Positions 52,870 to 59,939 of a stretch of 64,000 bases of DNA are shown here, piece after piece (within the stretch, counting starts at the first letter, position 1; each line of letters begins with the position of its first letter). Source of the DNA: Methylotenera_A sp046598525 (GTDB taxonomy: Bacteria > Pseudomonadota > Gammaproteobacteria > Burkholderiales > Methylophilaceae); NCBI GenBank assembly GCA_046598525.1, contig JBKJIJ010000020.1:1-64000 (forward strand), given 5' to 3'. The notes beneath the pieces were generated by a model. It had not been told where the DNA came from. It was given only the letters and a program-made list of their open reading frames with translations, and ran no database searches. The translations under genes were made by a program, and so were the position numbers.

Positions 52870-54138
52870 TTAACCTTTAACAGCGCGGTAACCAATATCG
52901 GTGCGGTATTGCGCGCCATCAAACTTAATTTCATCCACTATTTTATACGCTTGTTGCTGCGCAAACTTTACCGTTTCACCTAATGCAGTTACACATAATA
53001 CGCGGCCGCCTGTGGTCAATACTTTCCCATCCACTAGCTGAGTACCAGCATGGAAAACATGCGCATCATCACCTAATTTGGGTAAACCAGTGATTTCGTC
53101 ATGCAGTCTTGGGGTATCAGGATAATTGTGTGATGCCATCACCACACCAAGCGCCGTGCGTCTATCCCATTCTGTTTCTGCCTGATCCAAAGTACCGTTT
53201 ACCGCATGTTCAGCCAAAGCCACAAAGTCTGATTTTAAGCGCAACATAATCGGCTGCGTTTCTGGGTCACCCATGCGGCAATTAAATTCTAGGGTTTTCA
53301 CAGTACCATCTGACGAAATCATCAGGCCAGCATACAAAAAGCCAGTGTAAGGAATGCCATCTTTTGCCATGCCTTCAACCGTTGGGCGGATAATTTCGCG
53401 CATCACTTTGGCGTAAATTTCTGGCGTGACCACTGGCGCTGGCGAATACGCACCCATGCCACCAGTATTTGGGCCTTGGTCATGGTCTTTTAAGCGTTTA
53501 TGGTCTTGGCTGGTGGCCATCGGTAGAATATTTTTGCCATCTACCATCACAATAAAACTGGCTTCTTCGCCGGTTAAAAATTCTTCAATCACCACGCGCG
53601 CGCCAGCGTCACCTAATTTATTATCAGATAGCATAGCGTCAATCGCTGCATGCGCTTCATCATTGCTCATGGCAACCACAACGCCTTTGCCAGCGGCTAA
53701 TCCATCGGCCTTAATCACAATCGGCGCGCCTTGCGCTTGCACATAATCATGCGCCAATTTCGCATCGGTAAAAGTGGCATAAGCGGCAGTAGGGATATTG
53801 TGGCGAATCATAAACGCTTTGGCGAAATCTTTGCTAGATTCTAGCTGTGCTGCTGCTTTGGTAGGGCCAAAAATCTTTAAGCCGTTGGCTCTAAAGGTAT
53901 CGACCACGCCTTGAGAAAGTGGCGCTTCTGGACCAACTACAGTCAACGTGATTTGCTCTTTTTGTGCAAATGCCAGTAAATCTGCAACGCTAGAAATCGG
54001 CACATTGACCATATCAGGATTAAGCGCCGTACCCGCATTGCCAGGCGCTACAAATACGCGGCTAATTTGCTTATTTTGTGCGATTTTCCATGCAAGTGCA
54101 TGCTCACGCCCACCGCCACCAATCACTAAAACTTTCAT
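52870..54138 (-). CDS. purD: Phosphoribosylamine-glycine ligase
   Basis: 422 residues. It makes GAR from phosphoribosylamine, glycine and ATP in purine synthesis. The N-terminal VLVIGGGGREHALAWKI and the ATP-grasp part (KADGLAAGKGVVVA, EEFLTGEEASF, LKRLKDHDQGPNTGGMGAYSP as separate segments) are intact. It follows purH on the same strand with 26 bp between. Confidence 0.97.
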   Translation of the reverse strand: MKVLVIGGGGREHALAWKIAQNKQISRVFVAPGNAGTALNPDMVNVPISSVADLLAFAQKEQITLTVVGPEAPLSQGVVDTFRANGLKIFGPTKAAAQLESSKDFAKAFMIRHNIPTAAYATFTDAKLAHDYVQAQGAPIVIKADGLAAGKGVVVAMSNDEAHAAIDAMLSDNKLGDAGARVVIEEFLTGEEASFIVMVDGKNILPMATSQDHKRLKDHDQGPNTGGMGAYSPAPVVTPEIYAKVMREIIRPTVEGMAKDGIPYTGFLYAGLMISSDGTVKTLEFNCRMGDPETQPIMLRLKSDFVALAEHAVNGTLDQAETEWDRRTALGVVMASHNYPDTPRLHDEITGLPKLGDDAHVFHAGTQLVDGKVLTTGGRVLCVTALGETVKFAQQQAYKIVDEIKFDGAQYRTDIGYRAVKG

Positions 54139-54164
54139 GCTTTATTATCCTTTAGCGATTGCGA

Positions 54165-55769
54165 TTAATGTCTGAAATGTCTGATGCCAGTCAGCACCAT
54201 CACTAAACCATGCGCATCGGCAGCGGCTATCACTTCTTCATCGCGCATGCTGCCACCCGGCTGAATCACACAGCTGGCACCTGCTTCGGCCAATACATCA
54301 ATGCCATCGCGGAATGGGAAGAATGCATCCGATGCAACGACTGAATCTTTAAGCGTTAAGCCAGCATTTTGCGCTTTAATCGCGGCTATTTTGGTGCTAT
54401 CCACGCGGCTCATTTGGCCAGCGCCCACGCCCAATGTCATGCCGTTACCGCAGAATACGATGGCATTCGATTTGACATATTTCGCTACATTCCACGCAAA
54501 CAGCATATCGGCTACTTGTTGTGGTGTTGGTTGTTTTTTAGACACGATTTTTAAGTCGGCTGGGCTAATTTCGTGATTGTCGGCTGTTTGAATTAAAATT
54601 CCTGAACCCACGCGTTTAATGTCGTGTGAGTTGCGGCCTTGCTCCCAAGCCGTGCTTTTAGAATTTAAGGCACCGCCTGCAGGCAAGCTGATTTTTAATA
54701 CGCGCACATTAGCTTTTGCGGCAAATATAGCTAAGGCTTCATCAGTAAATTCTGGCGCAATTAACACTTCAACAAATTGCTTGCTTACGGCTTCAGCCAC
54801 TGACGCATCAACCGAGCTATTGAAGGCGATAATGCCACCAAATGCGCTGGTAGGGTCTGTTTGAAAGGCTTTGCTGTAGGCTTCAAAGGCGCTTTCACCA
54901 ACCGCAACGCCACAAGGATTGGCGTGTTTTACAATCACGCACGCGGTATCGTTGCTAAATGATTTTACCGTTTCCCATGCTGCATCCGCATCGGCGATAT
55001 TGTTATAGCTTAGTTCTTTGCCTTGCAATTGCTGCGCTGTGACTAGTGAGCCAGGTGCTGGGTATAAATCGCGGTAAAAAGCCGCTTGCTGATGCGGGTT
55101 TTCGCCGTAGCGCAAATCTTGTAATTTGATAAAACGGCCATTGGTTTGTGCCGAAAATGCGCTGCGTGTGCCATCGGCTTGAAACGATGATAAATAATCG
55201 CTAATGGCGCCATCGTAATTACTGATGCGGTTAAAAGCAGCAATCGATAATTTAAAGTTAGTTTCTGCACTAATATTACCGCTATTGTTTTCAAGTTCTG
55301 CGATAACGTCGGCATATTGGCTAAAATCGGTTAAAACAGATACATCTTTCCAGTTTTTAGCCGCACTTCGCACCATGGCTGGGCCACCAATATCAATATT
55401 TTCAATCGCATCTTCTAGCGTGCAATCCGCTTTAGCAACCGTTGCTTCAAACGGATACAGATTCACTACCACCATATCAATATTCGGAATATTAGCCGTT
55501 TGCATCGCGCTCACATGCTCAGGCAAATCGCGACGGCCTAAAATACCGCCATGCACTTTTGGGTGCAGCGTTTTCACGCGGCCATCTAACATTTCGGCAA
55601 AGCCAGTGTAATCACTCACCTCTATTACTTCAAAATTATTATCGCGCAATAGTTTTGCGGTGCCGCCTGTAGATAAAATTTCTACCTGCAATTTGCTTAA
55701 TACAAGGGCTAATTCTAAAACACCTTGTTTGTCTGAAACACTGATAAGTGCGCGTTTGATGACTGCCAT
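54165..55769 (-). CDS. purH: Bifunctional AICAR transformylase/IMP cyclohydrolase
   Basis: 534 residues. The N-terminal IMP-cyclohydrolase domain (1-200, ALISVSDKQGVLELA, GGPAMVRSAAKN) and the C-terminal AICAR-transformylase domain (KHANPCGVAVG, DAFFPFRDGID, QPGGSMRDEEVI) are complete. It carries out the last two steps to IMP. Order dusB-fis-purH-purD is typical of betaproteobacteria. Confidence 0.97.
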   Translation of the reverse strand: MAVIKRALISVSDKQGVLELALVLSKLQVEILSTGGTAKLLRDNNFEVIEVSDYTGFAEMLDGRVKTLHPKVHGGILGRRDLPEHVSAMQTANIPNIDMVVVNLYPFEATVAKADCTLEDAIENIDIGGPAMVRSAAKNWKDVSVLTDFSQYADVIAELENNSGNISAETNFKLSIAAFNRISNYDGAISDYLSSFQADGTRSAFSAQTNGRFIKLQDLRYGENPHQQAAFYRDLYPAPGSLVTAQQLQGKELSYNNIADADAAWETVKSFSNDTACVIVKHANPCGVAVGESAFEAYSKAFQTDPTSAFGGIIAFNSSVDASVAEAVSKQFVEVLIAPEFTDEALAIFAAKANVRVLKISLPAGGALNSKSTAWEQGRNSHDIKRVGSGILIQTADNHEISPADLKIVSKKQPTPQQVADMLFAWNVAKYVKSNAIVFCGNGMTLGVGAGQMSRVDSTKIAAIKAQNAGLTLKDSVVASDAFFPFRDGIDVLAEAGASCVIQPGGSMRDEEVIAAADAHGLVMVLTGIRHFRH

Positions 55770-55808
55770 GGGGAAACTCTTAGGATGTAAAAATGTGGAT
55801 AGATTAGG

Positions 55809-56045
55809 CTAGTTTAAATGGTATTCGGCCATTTTTTTGCGCAAGGTATTGCGGTTTAAGCCCAGCATTTCGGCCGCTTTGGATTGATTGCCGCCTACTT
55901 TATTCAGTATAAATTCCAGCATGGGCTTTTCTACGCAGCTTAAAACCATATCGTAAATGGCATGCGGCGGTTGGCCGTCAAGGTGCGTAAAGTAATCTTC
56001 AAGTGATTCTTCAATTGCGGTAGAAAGTTTGCACGATGTTTTCAT
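55809..56045 (-). CDS. fis: DNA-binding protein Fis
   Basis: 78 residues. The C-terminal helix-turn-helix reads GGNQSKAAEMLGLNRNTLRKKM, very close to E. coli Fis. Fis bends DNA at rRNA promoters and recombination sites. Its ATG overlaps the dusB stop by one base, the conserved dusB-fis operon. The gene is shorter than enteric Fis (98 residues), as is usual for betaproteobacteria. Confidence 0.95.
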   Translation of the reverse strand: MKTSCKLSTAIEESLEDYFTHLDGQPPHAIYDMVLSCVEKPMLEFILNKVGGNQSKAAEMLGLNRNTLRKKMAEYHLN

Positions 56046-57082
56046 TAAGCCGCTAGCTCCACTTTTTCAGAATTATCGGCATCAAAAACATCCGCATAAA
56101 CAAGGCGTTCATGTTTGGTTTTAAGTTCAGCAAAAAAGTCGTTAATCGCACCTAGTTGCAAATCTATTGTTTGCAAGGTGTTCATGTTATGCCTAAAGCT
56201 GGCAGAGCCCGCCAAGCCTTTGGTATACCAAGAAATATGCTTACGCGCCACACGCATGCCGGCTAAATCGCCATAAAAGCTATATAAATCATGCAGATGC
56301 TCAAGCATCACGGTATGGATTTCTTCAACCGTTGGCGGCAACATATGCTCGCCCGTTTTTAAATAATATTCAATTTCGCGAAAAATCCAAGGTCTGCCCT
56401 GCGCGGCGCGGCCAATCATCACGGCATCGGCACCTGTGTAATCTAAAACAAACTTGGCTTTTTCTGGCGTGGTAATGTCGCCATTGGCAATTAGCGGAAT
56501 CTGAATCGCTTGCTTAACCGCTGCAATCGTATCGTATTCGGCATCGCCGTTATATAAACAAGCGCGGGTGCGGCCATGCATGGCCAGCGCCTGCACGCCA
56601 ATGTCTTGCGCCATTTTGGCAATCATTATGGCGTTGCGATTATTTTTATCCCAGCCGGTGCGAATTTTTAGCGTAACAGGCACATTCACAGCGCCAACAA
56701 CGGCTTTCAAAATTTGCGCCACCAGCGGCTCATCTTTTAACAAAGCGCTACCCGCCATCACATTGCAGATTTTTTTGGCGGGGCAACCCATATTAATATC
56801 AATAATCTGCGCGCCGTTATCCACATTATGCTTAGCCGCTTCTGCCATCATTTTCGGGTCAGAACCCGCAATTTGCACAGAAATCGGGTCTACTTCGCCT
56901 TCATGATTGGCGCGGCGCAGCGTTTTTTCACTGCCGTAAAGTAACGAATTTGATGTCACCATTTCTGAAACCGCTAGCCCTGCGCCCAACTTTTTGCAAA
57001 GCTGACGGAAAGGTCTATCCGTGACGCCCGCCATAGGGGCGACGACCAGATTGTTTTTCAGAATATGATTGCCAATTTGCAT
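56045..57082 (-). CDS. dusB: tRNA-dihydrouridine synthase B
   Basis: 345 residues. It reduces uridine in the tRNA D-loop with FMN and NADPH. The signature APMAGVTDRPFRQLC, the catalytic cysteine in NMGCPAKKICNVMAGSALL (residues near 100), TLKIRTGWD and ALAMHGRTRACLYNG are all present. It is the first gene of the dusB-fis pair. Upstream lies a structured repeat. Confidence 0.96.
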   Translation of the reverse strand: MQIGNHILKNNLVVAPMAGVTDRPFRQLCKKLGAGLAVSEMVTSNSLLYGSEKTLRRANHEGEVDPISVQIAGSDPKMMAEAAKHNVDNGAQIIDINMGCPAKKICNVMAGSALLKDEPLVAQILKAVVGAVNVPVTLKIRTGWDKNNRNAIMIAKMAQDIGVQALAMHGRTRACLYNGDAEYDTIAAVKQAIQIPLIANGDITTPEKAKFVLDYTGADAVMIGRAAQGRPWIFREIEYYLKTGEHMLPPTVEEIHTVMLEHLHDLYSFYGDLAGMRVARKHISWYTKGLAGSASFRHNMNTLQTIDLQLGAINDFFAELKTKHERLVYADVFDADNSEKVELAA

Positions 57083-57110
57083 TTAGATTATTTTTTCTTC
57101 ACGATTACTG

Positions 57111-57180
57111 CGTTGACTGCATCATCAAAAACTTGCCGCACTTCACGTGCTGTCTTCATTTTTGATTCTTTGTCGCCTTG
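57111..57180. repeat. Structured repeat upstream of dusB (copy B)
   Basis: The 70-bp block carries an eight-pair outer stem ATCAAAAA/TTTTTGAT and an inner GCAC-TTCAC-GTGC. The stem positions are the same as in the hemF copy, but most of the arm bases are changed in a compensating way. The rest of the 231-bp gap to the YkgJ-type gene has no open frame. Confidence 0.8.
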
Positions 57181-57313
57181 TACTCGCTTCGCTAAAACAA
57201 TCTAAAAGATAGTATCTAGCGACGTACTTAAGTGAGTTGCTTATTTTATACGCAAAAAGCATTACTCGGTAGTGTGATATATCATTTTTAACCTAAATTT
57301 GGCGATTAAATCG

Positions 57314-57574
57314 CTAAGTGTTGGGTTGAGTCAGCCGCTCCAATTGCGTCAGCCAGATAATTGCTTCATTACGCGTTTCGCCACACATTTCAAAGCTGGG
57401 TTTTAAGCTAGCGCAAAAGGCGGGGCGCGTTATGTCATTAAAAATACCACACTTAAAATCGGCCAATAAATGCAAGCATTTAGCCCCAGCAGGTTTGCCA
57501 TTTGGCATGCCGGGGATGGGGCTGTTAATTGATGGAGCGGTGCAACACGCGCCGCAGTTTGGTCTGCATTCCAT
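57314..57574 (-). CDS. YkgJ-family cysteine-cluster protein
   Basis: 86 residues. Cysteines are arranged as CRPNCGACC, KCLHL, KCGIF, FCASL and CGE, the CxxCxxCC-type pattern of the YkgJ/UPF0153 group that probably binds zinc or iron. Small cytosolic protein, function not established. It lies alone between the dusB upstream region and a MITE-like repeat. Confidence 0.83.
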   Translation of the reverse strand: MECRPNCGACCTAPSINSPIPGMPNGKPAGAKCLHLLADFKCGIFNDITRPAFCASLKPSFEMCGETRNEAIIWLTQLERLTQPNT

Positions 57575-57597
57575 ATTTGTTACTTATTAAAAACATG

Positions 57598-57689
57598 CCG
57601 TCATTCTGAGCGTAGCGAAGAATCCAGTTTTATTGTTAAGGAGCGCTTGAATTCTCCCGCTAAATAAAATCTTAACCTCAGAATGACGG
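57598..57689. repeat. 92-bp repeat with 13-bp terminal inverted repeats
   Basis: CCGTCATTCTGAG (57598-57610) and CTCAGAATGACGG (57677-57689) are perfect inverted copies. Inside, GTTAAG/CTTAAC and AGCG..GAAT segments extend the dyad imperfectly. The left end matches 25 of 28 bases of the polA insert at 61787-61814. No transposase gene is present. Confidence 0.85.
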
Positions 57690-57707
57690 TTAAGAAATTA
57701 ATATTTT

Positions 57708-58475
57708 CTAAATATTCTCAATATCGCGCCAAACAAATCCCAAATTGGTAACCCCTGTTTTTAAGCTTGCCATGGCCAGTTTTACTTGCTCTGGCTCACC
57801 CTTTGCGCCCAATTCCACTTGGCGGTTGGGTTTTAATTTAGGCAAGCTAAATATTTTAATTTCGGGATATTTTTGCAGCGTTTCATTCATTAAATCAATC
57901 AGCAGGCTTTCAATACCCTCTTCAATAATAATCGATTGTTCCAGATATTGCGTCTGGTGAAAAAGGTGGCAGTAATGTGTATCCAGCACCCATTCCATCA
58001 TCGGGTGCGCCATGGCCGGAAAGCCAGGCACAAAATAATGATGATGCATTTGATTAGGCAAGCCAGCCGAAAAACCTGCAACGCGGTTGACAGGATTAGG
58101 AATTAACCCCGCACCTTGCGGAAAATCCGCCATCAAAACCCGCTTAGGGTAAGCCCCTTCACCAAATTGCGCTTCAATTTCCGCAACTGCTTCCTTGTGG
58201 TGCACAATCGGTACACTTAAAGCGTCCGCCGCTGCTTGCCGCGTGTAATCATCAGGGGTTGCACCAATCCCGCCAAAGCTAAACACAATATCGTTGCTGC
58301 TAAAACTGCGCTTAAAACTCGCCACCATGCGCGCAGGGTCATCCCCCAAATACTCCGCCCAAGCCAACGTTAAACCGCGCGCTTTTAATATTTGAATCGC
58401 CTGCGTCAGATGCTTATCTTCCCGTTTACCAGAAAGAATTTCATCGCCAATGATGTAGATGCCAAAGTTTTGCAT
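57708..58475 (-). CDS. CinA-like molybdopterin-binding domain protein
   Basis: 255 residues. The N-terminal part (about 1-170) is the MoCF-biosynthesis/CinA fold (IIGDEILSGKREDKHLTQAI; FSFGGIGATPDDYTRQAAADAL). The C-terminal amidase part of full-length CinA is missing, as in the stand-alone family. Function uncertain; relatives act on nucleotide repair or molybdopterin. It directly follows the TPR-DUF2971 gene. Confidence 0.88.
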   Translation of the reverse strand: MQNFGIYIIGDEILSGKREDKHLTQAIQILKARGLTLAWAEYLGDDPARMVASFKRSFSSNDIVFSFGGIGATPDDYTRQAAADALSVPIVHHKEAVAEIEAQFGEGAYPKRVLMADFPQGAGLIPNPVNRVAGFSAGLPNQMHHHYFVPGFPAMAHPMMEWVLDTHYCHLFHQTQYLEQSIIIEEGIESLLIDLMNETLQKYPEIKIFSLPKLKPNRQVELGAKGEPEQVKLAMASLKTGVTNLGFVWRDIENI

Positions 58476-58476
58476 G

Positions 58477-59937
58477 TTATCCGAAAGCTAATTTGGTTCT
58501 AATAAGTTTAAAAGGGTCGCTGTGATCGTATGTTAGTTCGTAGAATTCTATAGACTCTGACCCACCTCTGGCATTAACTGCATCAATTACTTTCTGTCTA
58601 TCTTCTTCTAAAGTGCAAAAAACTCCAAAATCAACTTTGGTTAATATAAAACCTAACTCGCTCTCATTGACAGTTTTACCAAGTTTGGAACTTTTCTCCG
58701 CAATAGTTATAAATCTGGCTTCGTTTTCAAAATAATATTTTTCATGAATTTTGGTAAAAAATCCTTGCTGCAAGGTGTCGTAAAGCGAGGTGTTTTCTAT
58801 TTTTTCATCTGTCTGAACATAGTTGATTTTATCAAAGCTAAATTTGTGAGCCTTTGATGCCAGGGCAGGGTTGTATTCATAATACAAACAAAATCCTTTT
58901 CCATTAGCTCCATACTCCTCCCACATTTTCTTTTGATTCTTTTCTAAAGTTATATCTGCCGTAATAGCTTCATTTAAAAACATACCAAAACATGAATATA
59001 CAATTACTGATGCAACAGCTTGCTTTACCCCCTCATGTTCAGGAAAAAGATGCAATAAATATTTACCATCTTTGGTGTCATCAAAAGTATCTGGATGTGC
59101 AAACCAAATTTGACGGTTTTTAATACTTAAAATATTTAGTTCGTTAATTTCTCTGAATTTAAGCACTTCTGAAATTTTCACATAGTGCTGTTTATTTGTT
59201 AATAAACCCATGCTGTAAGGAATAAGCATTGAGTAATTTGAAATTGCTAAAAAAATTTCATTCAGCTGTTCATACGCAAGTCCTCTATTATGAAATATTT
59301 CTATATTTTTTGGATTGAGAGAACATGCTTTATTATAATTTTCGATTGCTTCTCTAAATTTTCCCTTTTTAAAAGCAATATTCCCCATGTTTTGATAGGC
59401 AATATCATTATTTGGATTTAGCTCAATTAATTTGCTTAAATCTGACAACGAACCATCTAAATCATTTAATTCACCTCTTGCGGTTGCTCGACCAAGTAAT
59501 GCATTTTGAAGTGTTGGATTAACAAAAAGTGCTTTATCAAAATAAGTAAGAGCTAGTTGAAAGTTGAAAAGCCTATTTTCGATTAAACCTCTATTTGAAT
59601 ATGCAAATGAATCGTAAGGAGATTTTGGTTGCAGTTCAATAGCTTGATCATAGTCAAGAGCTGCATCCTCATTTTTACCAATAGCGCTATTAGTATTGCC
59701 ACGTAAATAAAAATTTAAAGCTATTTTTGGTGATATACGAATGGCCATATTAAAGTCATTTAATGCCAACTCAAAATTTTCTAATTGGTAGTACAGAATT
59801 GCATGCAAATGATAGTAATAGTCATGTTGAGGGTTTTGATTTATGGCTTCAGAATACAGTTGAATAGCGCTTTCATAATTACCAGCGTTTTCTTCAATTC
59901 TAGCTTGCTTAATCAAAGGACTAATTTCTATAGCCAT
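58477..59937 (-). CDS. TPR-DUF2971 fusion protein
   Basis: 486 residues from the ATG at 59937; an in-frame TTG upstream lies inside polA. Residues about 1-255 are seven or so tetratricopeptide repeats (NYESAIQLYSEAINQNP; NFELALNDFNMAIRISP). The C-terminal half is a DUF2971 domain (IWFAHPDTFDD, YGANGKGFCLYYE, KYYFENEARF). DUF2971 proteins are common in defence and mobile islands, with unknown chemistry. The gene is visibly more AT-rich than its neighbours and sits between polA and cinA, so recent gain is likely. Confidence 0.85.
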   Translation of the reverse strand: MAIEISPLIKQARIEENAGNYESAIQLYSEAINQNPQHDYYYHLHAILYYQLENFELALNDFNMAIRISPKIALNFYLRGNTNSAIGKNEDAALDYDQAIELQPKSPYDSFAYSNRGLIENRLFNFQLALTYFDKALFVNPTLQNALLGRATARGELNDLDGSLSDLSKLIELNPNNDIAYQNMGNIAFKKGKFREAIENYNKACSLNPKNIEIFHNRGLAYEQLNEIFLAISNYSMLIPYSMGLLTNKQHYVKISEVLKFREINELNILSIKNRQIWFAHPDTFDDTKDGKYLLHLFPEHEGVKQAVASVIVYSCFGMFLNEAITADITLEKNQKKMWEEYGANGKGFCLYYEYNPALASKAHKFSFDKINYVQTDEKIENTSLYDTLQQGFFTKIHEKYYFENEARFITIAEKSSKLGKTVNESELGFILTKVDFGVFCTLEEDRQKVIDAVNARGGSESIEFYELTYDHSDPFKLIRTKLAFG

Positions 59938-59939
59938 TA

